This document shows, in pieces, positions 1-5,737 of a stretch of DNA of 14,687 bases. This stretch comes from Chloroflexota bacterium. Its GTDB lineage: Bacteria; Chloroflexota; Limnocylindria; Limnocylindrales; CSP1-4. The translations under genes were made by a program, and so were the position numbers. The DNA lies in contig JAKAAV010000011.1 of the NCBI GenBank assembly GCA_021802185.1, positions 1 through 14,687 of the forward strand, read 5' to 3'. How positions within the stretch are numbered: the first letter of the stretch is position 1; every line of letters begins with the position of its first letter. The notes beneath the pieces are model-generated. The model saw only the letters and a program-made list of their open reading frames with translations, did no database searches and was not told the DNA's origin.

Positions 1-64
1 CGTCGACCATGAACCAGTGGCGCTCGATCGCCTCCTCGCTAGGCGTATACGTCTTCGTCGTCAT
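1..64 (-). CDS. rplM: 50S ribosomal protein L13, N-terminal fragment (cut by window edge)
   Basis: Only the first 21 codons are inside the window. Read on the minus strand from an ATG at 64-62, the peptide begins MTTKTYTPSEEAIERHW and continues FMVD. This matches the start of bacterial L13, where a K-T-Y/F-x-P stretch is followed by I-E-R-x-W and a V-D-A turn. L13 is an early-assembling large-subunit protein. The upstream sequence GGAGAGGA sits directly before the ATG as a ribosome binding site. The gene begins inside the end of truA, overlapping it by 26 bases in a different frame. A truA-rplM(-rpsI) order downstream of rplQ is a known arrangement, which supports the call. The rest of the gene lies left of the window. 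Confidence 0.85.
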   Translation of the reverse strand, partial: MTTKTYTPSEEAIERHWFMVD

Positions 65-812
65 TCCTCTCCGTCCGTCGAGCCGGCCCGTCGTACACGA
101 CGCGCCGGAGGCACAGCCCCTGCGGCGGCGCCACCGCACCGTGGAAGGCCCGGCGCGACGACCCGAGTGCCGCCGCGACCTCGCCCGCGGCCAGCTCCCC
201 GTGCCCCACGCGGAGCAGTGCCGCCACGATGCTTCGCACCATCTGGCGCAGGAACGCGTCCGCGGCGACGTCGATCGTCACCTCGTGGCCCGTCCTGCGG
301 ACCCGGATCCAGTGAATGGTCCGGATCGGTTGTCGGTCTGCCGCGCCGAACGCCGAGAAGTCGTGCCGGCCCACCAGGACCGACGCGGCCTCCGTCATCG
401 CCGCGACGTCGAGCGGGACCCGCACCCCGAGCGCGAACCGCTCGCGGAGCGGGCTGCGCGGCCCGTTCCAGACGGTGTAGCGGTACTCCCGGTACCGCGC
501 CGCGTAGCGTGGGTGGAAGCCCGGGCCGGTGCGGCGGATGCCGCTGATCCCGATGTCGGGCGGCAGGACCGCCCCGAGCGCTCGTTCGAGCTCCCGGGCC
601 GGGAGCCGTCCCGGGTAGGTGAACGCGATCACCTGGCCCGCGGCATGCACCCCGGCGTCCGTCCGTCCGGCGGCGATCACGCGAACTCCGACCCCGTCGG
701 AGAGTCGCGAGAGCGCCCCTTCCAGCTCTCCCTGGACGGTGCGGCGGCCAGGCTGGACCTGGAACCCGTCGAACCCCGTCCCGTCGTATTCGACCCGTGC
801 CCGATATCGCAC
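39..812 (-). CDS. truA: tRNA pseudouridine(38-40) synthase TruA
   Basis: TruA converts uridines 38, 39 and 40 of the tRNA anticodon stem to pseudouridine. The 257-residue product has the family signatures in order: EYDGTGFDGFQ near residues 8-18; AAGRTDAGVHA with the catalytic aspartate at about residue 52; YREYRYTV; GRHDFSAF; FLRQMVRSIVAALLRVG; and a C-terminal PPQGLCLRRVVYD. I chose the GTG start at 812 because it gives the usual M-R-Y-x-A-x-V-E-Y-D-G opening and is preceded by GAGAGGG at good spacing. An in-frame ATG at 878 would add 22 atypical Gly/Arg-rich residues, lacks a good ribosome binding site and would place a strong hairpin inside the coding region. The stop is TAG. The last 26 bases also encode the start of rplM. 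Confidence 0.93.
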   Translation of the reverse strand: MRYRARVEYDGTGFDGFQVQPGRRTVQGELEGALSRLSDGVGVRVIAAGRTDAGVHAAGQVIAFTYPGRLPARELERALGAVLPPDIGISGIRRTGPGFHPRYAARYREYRYTVWNGPRSPLRERFALGVRVPLDVAAMTEAASVLVGRHDFSAFGAADRQPIRTIHWIRVRRTGHEVTIDVAADAFLRQMVRSIVAALLRVGHGELAAGEVAAALGSSRRAFHGAVAPPQGLCLRRVVYDGPARRTERNDDEDVYA

Positions 813-936
813 GGGGCCGCCCTCTCGGGCGGGCCGCCGGCCGGTTGCCCCGCCGGTTCGACCGGCCTCGCCGGTCATCGTTCGACGATGCGCCCGCGCA
901 TCGCTGCCCCGGGCGCGCCCGCCGCCTAGCGAGCCG
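813..936 (-). other. rplQ-truA intergenic region with two GC-rich hairpins
   Basis: This is the 124-base gap between the rplQ stop and the preferred truA start. It contains two perfect inverted repeats. One, at 886-903, has arms CGATGCGC and GCGCATCG around two bases. The other, at 861-875, has arms ACCGGC and GCCGGT around a three-base loop. No T-rich run follows either hairpin on the transcribed strand, so neither looks like a classical intrinsic terminator. They could be an attenuator, a processing site or a weak boundary between the alpha operon and truA-rplM. Their function is inference. Confidence 0.5.
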
Positions 937-1290
937 TCACACCAGCTCGATCTGGACGATCGGCGCGGCATCGCCGGCCCGCTGGCCGAGCCGCACGATC
1001 CGCGTGAACCCCGACGTCCGATCGGCATACTTCGGCGCGATCTCGTTGAACAGCTTGTCGATCACGAGCGGCTCGTCCGGAAGCTCCGCCACGACCCGCC
1101 GCCGGGCGGTGAGCGACCCCTCGCGGGCGAGCGAGATCACGTGGTCGACGCGCCCGCGGATCTCCTTGGCCTTCGCCTCGGTGGTCCGGACCTGTTCGTA
1201 CCTCAGCACCGAGACGACCAGGTTGCGGTACAGCGCCATGCGCGGTCCCGTCTTGCGGCCGAGCTTCCGGCCATCCACGCGGTGAGCCAT
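937..1290 (-). CDS. rplQ: 50S ribosomal protein L17
   Basis: L17 is a large-subunit protein that lies near the polypeptide exit region. The 117-residue product has the typical opening MAHRVDGRKLGRKTGPRMAL, followed by R-N-L-V-x-S-L, E-Q-V-R-T-T-E-A-K-A-K-E-I-R and a conserved C-terminal R-x-G-F-T-R-I-x-R-L-G-x-R-x-G-D-A-A stretch that ends in a V-x-I-E-L-V strand. The length is normal for the family. The ATG follows the rpoA stop by three bases, which is the universal rpoA-rplQ coupling. It is the last gene of the alpha cluster proper; a hairpin-containing gap separates it from truA. Confidence 0.97.
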   Translation of the reverse strand: MAHRVDGRKLGRKTGPRMALYRNLVVSVLRYEQVRTTEAKAKEIRGRVDHVISLAREGSLTARRRVVAELPDEPLVIDKLFNEIAPKYADRTSGFTRIVRLGQRAGDAAPIVQIELV

Positions 1291-1293
1291 CGG

Positions 1294-2364
1294 TCAGGCC
1301 TCCGTGTCGGACGGCGCGATCTCGTCGCCGTCGTCTTCCTCGTCGACCTCGTCGCCGCCGAGCTCGTCGAGCGCCTCCTCGTCCTCGGGAAGCTCCTCGT
1401 CCGGGCCGGTCCCGTCCCCGGTCTCGTCGTCCGGCAGCGTGAACCCGCGCATCCGGAGCCGCTCCTTCATCTCGTCGAGCGACTTCTTGCCGAAGTTCCG
1501 CATGCGGAGGAGATCATCGTCGGACAGCTGGAGCAGCTGGCCGACCTTCACGATGTTGTTCCGCTTCAGCGAGTTGTACGCCCGCATCGGCAGGTCGAGC
1601 TCCTCGATCGGCATCTCGAGCATGTTCGCCGGCAGCTGCGGCGTCGGCATGGCGCCCGCAGCGCCACCGCCGACCTGCTTGCCGGCGGCCGTGAACAGGC
1701 TGAAGTGCCGGACGAGGATGTCGGCGGCGCCCGACAGCGCCTCCTCGGGCGAGATCGACCCGTCGGTCTCGACCTCGAGCGTGAGCTTGTCGTAGTTGGT
1801 CATCTGGCCGACGCGCACCGGCTCGACCGTGTAGTTCACGCGGCGCACCGGCGAGAACACGGCGTCGACCGGGATCACGCCGATCGGCAGGGGCTCGGGC
1901 CGCTCGGCCCCGAGGTACCCGATCCCGGACTCGACCGTGAGGTCCATCTCGACGGCCACGTCGCCCGAGTCGAGCGTCATGAGGTGCAGCTCGGGGTTGA
2001 TGATCTCGACCTCGGCCGACGGCGTGATGTCCGCCGCGGTGACCTCGCCCGCCCCGGTCTTCGTGAGCTTCAGCTGCACGGGATGATCCGGCGCGTACGA
2101 CCTGAGGCGCAGCTTCTTGACGTTGAGGACGATCTGCGTCACGTCCTCCTTCACGCCAGGGATCGTGCTGAACTCGTGGTAGACGTCGCGGATCTGGATC
2201 GCGGTGACCGCGGCGCCCTCGAGCGACGAGAGCAGCACGCGGCGCAGCGCGTTCCCCAGCGTGACGCCGTAGCCGGCGGGCAGGGGCCCCGCCTCGAACT
2301 TCGCGTAGGACGACCCCAGCTGCTCGAGCTGCTCGATCTGGGGTGTCTCCAGTTGCATCACCAA
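1294..2364 (-). CDS. rpoA: DNA-directed RNA polymerase subunit alpha, with acidic C-terminal tail
   Basis: The alpha subunit dimerises to nucleate RNA polymerase assembly and contacts promoter UP elements and activators. The N-terminal domain (about residues 1-235) shows G-Y-G-V-T-L-G-N-A-L-R-R-V-L-L-S-S near 32-47 and the HEFSTIPGVKEDV stretch near 63-75. The C-terminal domain (about 252-310) shows RAYNSLKRNNI and NFGKKSLDEM, keeping the Arg, Asn, Gly and Lys residues used for UP-element DNA contact. Residues 311-356 form an extra tail with 24 Asp/Glu in 46 residues and no Lys or Arg, making the protein 356 residues rather than the usual 310-330. The start is ambiguous: TTG, GTG and ATG lie consecutively in frame at 2364, 2361 and 2358, behind a GAGG that spaces best to TTG or GTG. 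It follows rpsD by four bases. Confidence 0.97.
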   Translation of the reverse strand: MVMQLETPQIEQLEQLGSSYAKFEAGPLPAGYGVTLGNALRRVLLSSLEGAAVTAIQIRDVYHEFSTIPGVKEDVTQIVLNVKKLRLRSYAPDHPVQLKLTKTGAGEVTAADITPSAEVEIINPELHLMTLDSGDVAVEMDLTVESGIGYLGAERPEPLPIGVIPVDAVFSPVRRVNYTVEPVRVGQMTNYDKLTLEVETDGSISPEEALSGAADILVRHFSLFTAAGKQVGGGAAGAMPTPQLPANMLEMPIEELDLPMRAYNSLKRNNIVKVGQLLQLSDDDLLRMRNFGKKSLDEMKERLRMRGFTLPDDETGDGTGPDEELPEDEEALDELGGDEVDEEDDGDEIAPSDTEA

Positions 2365-2368
2365 CGCT

Positions 2369-2995
2369 CTACCTCGAGTAGTACTCGACCACGAGCTGCT
2401 CGTTGAGCTCGAGCGGCATCTGGTCGCGGCGCGGCAGCGCGGCGATGGTCCCGCTGAGGTGCTCCGGGTCGATGGTCAGCCACTCCGGGCGCGGGGCGGC
2501 GCCCATCTGTGTTCGCGCGATCTTGAACGGCTCCAGGGACCGGCTCGACTCGAGGACCTCGACGCGGTCGCCCGGCCGGAGCTGGTACGACGGGATGTCG
2601 GTCGGCACGCCGTTCACCGCGAAGTGGCCATGGCCGACGAGCTGGCGCGCCATCGGCCGGCTCGTCGCGAAGCCCATGCGGTACACCGCGTTGTCGAGAC
2701 GAAGTTCGAGGAGCCGCAGCAGGTTCTCGCCGGTCACGCCGGGGCGCGACCGCGCGACGACGAAGTAGTCCTTGAACTGGCGCTCCATGACGGAGTAGAC
2801 CCTGCGGAACTTCTGCTTCTCGCGCAGGTGCGTGCCGAAGTCGGACATCTTCCGGCGCCGCACGCCGTGCTGCCCGGGAGGGCTCGGGCGGCGTTCGACC
2901 GAGCACTTCTTGGTGTAGCAGCGCGTGCCCTTCAGGAAGAGCTTGGTGCCCTCCCGACGGCACAGGCGGCAGACGGAGTCGTGGTATCGGGCCAT
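2369..2995 (-). CDS. rpsD: 30S ribosomal protein S4, zinc-type
   Basis: S4 is a primary 16S rRNA binding protein that nucleates small-subunit assembly; in enterobacteria it also represses its operon. The 208-residue product begins MARYHDSVCRLC. It carries Cys at residues 9, 12, 26 and 31, the zinc-binding form of S4. The conserved RRPSPPGQHGVRRRKMSDFG block follows. The S4 RNA-binding domain has LRLDNAVYRMGFATSRPMAR and then H-G-H-F-x-V-N-G, and the C-terminus is QLVVEYYSR. The ATG is preceded by AGGAG, 13 bases after the rpsK stop. The Cys-containing form is uncommon in Actinomycetota, which helps place the organism. Confidence 0.97.
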   Translation of the reverse strand: MARYHDSVCRLCRREGTKLFLKGTRCYTKKCSVERRPSPPGQHGVRRRKMSDFGTHLREKQKFRRVYSVMERQFKDYFVVARSRPGVTGENLLRLLELRLDNAVYRMGFATSRPMARQLVGHGHFAVNGVPTDIPSYQLRPGDRVEVLESSRSLEPFKIARTQMGAAPRPEWLTIDPEHLSGTIAALPRRDQMPLELNEQLVVEYYSR

Positions 2996-3008
2996 CGCTC
3001 GCTCCTGC

Positions 3009-3404
3009 TCAGACCCGGCGCCGTTTCGGCGGGCGGCAACCGTTGTGCGGGATCGGCGTGACGTCGGTGATCGCCGTCACCTCGAGCCCCGCGGCCTGGA
3101 GCGACCGGATCGCCTGCTCGCGCCCGGCGCCGGGCCCCTTCACGAACACCTCGACCTGGCGCATGCCGTGCTCCATCGCGCGACGCGCGGCGCCGTCGGC
3201 GCTCAGCGCGGCGGCGTAGGGCGTGCTCTTGCGGGAGCCCTTGAACCCCGCCAGGCCGGCGCTCCCCCACGCGACCGTCGCGCCCGAGGGATCGGTGATC
3301 GTGACGATCGTGTTGTTGAACGAGGCCTGGATGTGCACGTGCCCCATCGGCACGTTCTTTCGTTCGCGCCGCCGGGTCTTCGTGGCGCGCTTGCGTTCCG
3401 CCAT
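3009..3404 (-). CDS. rpsK: 30S ribosomal protein S11
   Basis: S11 sits on the platform of the small subunit and helps form the mRNA exit path at the E site. The 131-residue protein has a basic N-terminus, then the signature [48 protein letters not shown] and the terminal [13 protein letters not shown]. That last motif contains the Asn121-Gly122 pair that is often converted to isoaspartate in bacterial S11. Length and motif spacing are normal. It starts with ATG 37 bases after rpsM and ends 13 bases before rpsD, in the standard alpha-operon order. Confidence 0.97.
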   Translation of the reverse strand: MAERKRATKTRRRERKNVPMGHVHIQASFNNTIVTITDPSGATVAWGSAGLAGFKGSRKSTPYAAALSADGAARRAMEHGMRQVEVFVKGPGAGREQAIRSLQAAGLEVTAITDVTPIPHNGCRPPKRRRV

Positions 3405-3441
3405 GCGTCGGTACTACCTGCTGCTACGTCCTGGTTTGGGG

Positions 3442-3813
3442 CTACTTCTTGCGGCGGACGCCGACGGTCCGCTTCGGACCGCGCCGCTGCCGCGCGTTGG
3501 TCTTCGTGCGCTGGCCGCGCACCGGCAGGTTGCGGCGATGCCGCAGGCCCCGGTAGGAGCCGATCTCCTGCAGGCGCTTGATGTTCATCGCGACCTCGCG
3601 GCGCAGGTCGCCCTCGACCTTGTAGCGCCGGTCGATGATGTCGCGCAGGCGGCCCACCTGCTCCTCGGTCAGGTCACGGACCCGCGTGTCCGGGTTCACG
3701 TTCGCCTGCGCGAGGATCACCTGGCTCGTGGGGAGGCCGAGCCCGTAGATGTACGTCAGGGCCACCTCGACGCGCTTCTCGCGCGGGAGATCGATGCCGG
3801 AGATGCGTGCCAT
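3442..3813 (-). CDS. rpsM: 30S ribosomal protein S13
   Basis: S13 is a small-subunit head protein that contacts the P-site tRNA and forms bridges to the large subunit. The 123-residue product begins [20 protein letters not shown] with the Y-I-Y-G-L-G turn next. It then has V-R-D-L-T-E-E-Q-V, the helix-turn [15 protein letters not shown] and the conserved [20 protein letters not shown] ahead of a basic C-terminal tail [19 protein letters not shown]. The ATG lies seven bases after the rpmJ stop, and that stop codon (TAG) is part of the TAGGAG ribosome binding site. This implies coupling of rpsM to rpmJ. Confidence 0.97.
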   Translation of the reverse strand: MARISGIDLPREKRVEVALTYIYGLGLPTSQVILAQANVNPDTRVRDLTEEQVGRLRDIIDRRYKVEGDLRREVAMNIKRLQEIGSYRGLRHRRNLPVRGQRTKTNARQRRGPKRTVGVRRKK

Positions 3814-3820
3814 GCTGCTC

Positions 3821-3934
3821 CTAACCCTGGCGCTGCTTGTGCTTGGGATTCGTGCACAGGACCATCACCGTGCCGTGCCGGCGGATGATCTTGCAGCGCT
3901 CGCATCGCGTCTTGACGGACGCTCGGACCTTCAC
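3821..3934 (-). CDS. rpmJ: 50S ribosomal protein L36, zinc-type
   Basis: This 37-residue gene reads [14 protein letters not shown] followed by [13 protein letters not shown] and [10 protein letters not shown], which is L36. The zinc ligands Cys11, Cys14, Cys27 and His32 are all present, so this is the zinc-binding paralogue type. L36 is the smallest large-subunit protein and helps organise 23S rRNA near the L6/L16 region. The start is GTG at 3934-3932, 15 bases after the infA stop, with a purine-rich GGCAGGGCAGG stretch upstream. The stop is TAG at 3823-3821. Its position between infA and rpsM is the standard one. Confidence 0.96.
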   Translation of the reverse strand: MKVRASVKTRCERCKIIRRHGTVMVLCTNPKHKQRQG

Positions 3935-3949
3935 CTTTGCCTGCCCTGC

Positions 3950-4168
3950 CTACTTGAGTCGATACGTGATGCGGCCCCGCGAGAGGTCGTACGGCGACAG
4001 CTCGACGCGGACCCGGTCGCCCGGGAGGATGCGGATGAAGTTCATCCGCAGCTTGCCGCTGATGTGGGCGAGGACGCGATGCCCGTTCTCGAGCTCGACA
4101 GCGAACATCGTGTTGGGCAACGGCTCAACGACCGTGCCCTCCACCTCGATGGCGTCCTTCTTAGCCAC
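3950..4168 (-). CDS. infA: Translation initiation factor IF-1
   Basis: IF-1 binds the A site of the 30S subunit during initiation. The 72-residue product is a single OB-fold domain beginning [11 protein letters not shown], with the conserved [33 protein letters not shown] and a terminal [15 protein letters not shown]. The length is exactly that of the family. The start is GTG, and an AGAGAGGGG run lies about 14 bases upstream, farther than usual. A seven-codon reading frame (ATG at 4181 to TAA at 4161) overlaps this start. A candidate promoter lies just before it, over the end of map. Confidence 0.97.
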   Translation of the reverse strand: MAKKDAIEVEGTVVEPLPNTMFAVELENGHRVLAHISGKLRMNFIRILPGDRVRVELSPYDLSRGRITYRLK

Positions 4169-4181
4169 AGGCGACCGTCAT
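4161..4181 (-). other. Possible short leader reading frame overlapping the infA start
   Basis: An ATG directly after GAGAGGGGT opens a six-residue frame (MTVACG, then TAA) whose end overlaps the infA GTG start by eight bases in another frame. Reinitiation at infA would be possible if it were translated. The binding site is only about two bases from the ATG, which is too close to be convincing. I list it because it lies on the infA initiation region. Its expression is speculative. Confidence 0.15.
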
Positions 4182-4241
4182 ACCCCTCTCTTCTGGTGAT
4201 CGGCGCGCACGGCATCACGGAGACGCGGCACGCGAACGGTG

Positions 4242-4271
4242 AGTGTATCAGACATGCCGCACGTCCGACAA
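4242..4271 (-). promoter_or_regulatory. Candidate sigma-70-type promoter for infA onward
   Basis: On the minus strand the hexamer TTGTCG (4271-4266) and the hexamer TACACT (4247-4242) are separated by 18 bases. Each matches four of six consensus positions. TACACT is preceded by TGA, giving the TG-n extended -10 form. That TGA is also the map stop codon. The local sequence is less GC-rich than its surroundings. Transcription would start near 4235, leaving a leader of about 67 bases before infA. It rests on sequence resemblance only. Confidence 0.35.
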
Positions 4272-5060
4272 ACTGACGTCGCGGCCATTGACCGTGAGGA
4301 CCTCCGGCCCGTCGGGCATGATCGCGATCGTCTGCTCCCAGTGAGCGGCGATGCTGCCGTCGACGGTCGCGACCGTCCATCCGTCGTCGCGGACGCGCAC
4401 GTCGTGCCGCCCGAGCGTGAACATCGGCTCGATCGCGAGGCACAGCCCGACCTCGAGCTTCCGGCCGCGCCCGGCGCCGCGGTAGTTCGGGACGAACGGC
4501 TCCTCGTGCATCTCGGTGCCGATCCCGTGCCCGCCGTACTCGCGCAGCACGCCATACCCGTGCTCGAGCGCGACCGACTCGACCGCCGCCGCGATGTCCC
4601 CGATCGTTCGGCCGGGCTGGGCGGCCGCGATCCCGGCCTCCAGGGCACGCTTCGTCTCGTCGACGAGCAGCGCGACCTCCGCCGGCACCTCGCCGACGAC
4701 GAACGTGCGAGCGGCGTCGCCGTGCCAGCCGTCGATGATCGCCCCCGCGTCGATCGAGACGACTTCGCCGGCCTCGATGCGCCGCCGGCCCGGGATGCCG
4801 TGCACCACCTCGTCGTCGATCGACACGCAGATCGTGTGCCGGTACGGGGCGAGCGGTCCCGGGGCGCCGACGAACGACGGGATCGCGCCGGCGCGTCGGA
4901 TCATCTCCGCGGCGACCCGGTCGAGGTCCGCAGTGGTGACGCCGGGGGCGACCTCCTCCGAAAGCCTGTCGAGCACGTCCGCCACCAGCCGCCCCGCCGT
5001 CCGCATCTTCTCGACCTGGCCGCGGGACTTCAGGGTGACACGCCGCTCGGACAGGATCAT
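4248..5060 (-). CDS. map: Methionine aminopeptidase, type I
   Basis: MetAP removes the initiator methionine from nascent proteins when the second residue is small. The 270-residue product has the pita-bread fold signatures and all the expected catalytic residues: His87 in VVHGIP, metal ligands Asp104 (SIDAG) and Asp115 (WHGDAARTF), His178 in GGHGIGTEMHEEP with His185 close by, Glu211 in AIEPMF and Glu242 in WEQTIA. There is no N-terminal zinc-finger extension, so it is the short type Ia form. The ATG at 5060 overlaps the adk stop in an ATGA junction, indicating coupling. A longer in-frame reading from 5354 runs antisense-like through adk and is rejected. The gene is followed by a 79-base gap before infA. 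Confidence 0.96.
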   Translation of the reverse strand: MILSERRVTLKSRGQVEKMRTAGRLVADVLDRLSEEVAPGVTTADLDRVAAEMIRRAGAIPSFVGAPGPLAPYRHTICVSIDDEVVHGIPGRRRIEAGEVVSIDAGAIIDGWHGDAARTFVVGEVPAEVALLVDETKRALEAGIAAAQPGRTIGDIAAAVESVALEHGYGVLREYGGHGIGTEMHEEPFVPNYRGAGRGRKLEVGLCLAIEPMFTLGRHDVRVRDDGWTVATVDGSIAAHWEQTIAIMPDGPEVLTVNGRDVSLSDVRHV

Positions 5061-5737
5061 GCCGCCTCGCTCCGGCCCGCCGGCCGGGCAGGGTGGGCGA
5101 TCGCGCGGAGGAGCGCCTCGGTCACCGCATCGATGGGCTCCGTGCCGTCGACCGCGACAAGGACGCCGAGCTCGGTGTAGTGGTCGATGACGTCGTACAT
5201 CGGGGCGAGCTGCTGCTCGAGACGAGCCCGGACGGTCTCCGGCCTGTCGTCCTCGCGCTGGTACAGCTCCGAGCCGTCGATGTCGCAGATGCCCTTCACG
5301 AGCGGCGGCTTGCTGATGTCGTGGTACGGATGGCCGGCCGCGCGGCACACCCACCGGCCGGACAGCCGCCGGACGAGCTCGTCCTCGGGGACGCCCACGT
5401 ACAGCGCCGCGTCGACCTGCGCCTCGCGCCGCGCCAGCGCGACGTCGAGCGCCTCGGCCTGCGGGCGCGTGCGCGGGAACCCGTCGAGGATGACGCCCGT
5501 GGCAGCCGCCGGGCCGTCGAGCCGCTCCTCGATCATCGCGATGACGACGGGATCGGGGACGAGCGCCCCGCGGTCCATGTACCGCTTCGCCTCGCGGCCC
5601 AGCGCAGTGCCGTCGCGCACCGCTTCGCGGAACAGGTCCCCGGAGGCGAGGTGCTGCATGCCGAGCCGTTCGGCGAGGATCGCCGCCTGCGTGCCCTTGC
5701 CGGCACCGGGCGCGCCAACCATGACGTAGACCTTCAC
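5057..5737 (-). CDS. adk: Adenylate kinase, long-LID form with altered zinc site
   Basis: Adenylate kinase interconverts AMP plus ATP with two ADP in the cytosol. The 226-residue product begins MKVYVMVGAPGAGKGTQ (P-loop at residues 8-16). It shows SGDLFREAV with the AMP-binding Arg41, DGFPRT at 85-90, and a long LID (about 126-163) between SGRWVC and LYQREDD. The LID has Cys131 and Cys151 with Asp154, but the second Cys of the usual C-x2-C pair is Ala134, with His136 nearby. The start is a GTG whose bases overlap the secY stop in a GTGA junction. An in-frame ATG five codons later would cut into the first beta strand. The end overlaps map by four bases. Confidence 0.96.
   Translation of the reverse strand: MKVYVMVGAPGAGKGTQAAILAERLGMQHLASGDLFREAVRDGTALGREAKRYMDRGALVPDPVVIAMIEERLDGPAAATGVILDGFPRTRPQAEALDVALARREAQVDAALYVGVPEDELVRRLSGRWVCRAAGHPYHDISKPPLVKGICDIDGSELYQREDDRPETVRARLEQQLAPMYDVIDHYTELGVLVAVDGTEPIDAVTEALLRAIAHPARPAGRSEAA

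Noticed and set aside
813-878. Earlier ATG start for truA
   Set aside because: The added residues are Gly/Arg-rich and unlike TruA, there is no good ribosome binding site, and the GTG at 812 matches the family start.
886-903. Hairpin at the end of rplQ as an intrinsic terminator
   Set aside because: There is no T-run after it on the transcribed strand, so I list it only as a hairpin of unknown role.
619-2406. 595-codon open frame on the plus strand opposite rplQ, rpoA and the end of rpsD
   Set aside because: It is antisense to three certain genes, has an Arg/Asp/Leu/His-rich composition typical of GC-rich reverse frames and shows no recognisable domain.
2900-2995. Four cysteines at the S4 N-terminus as something unusual
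   Set aside because: This is the well-known zinc-binding form of S4; useful for placing the organism but not new.
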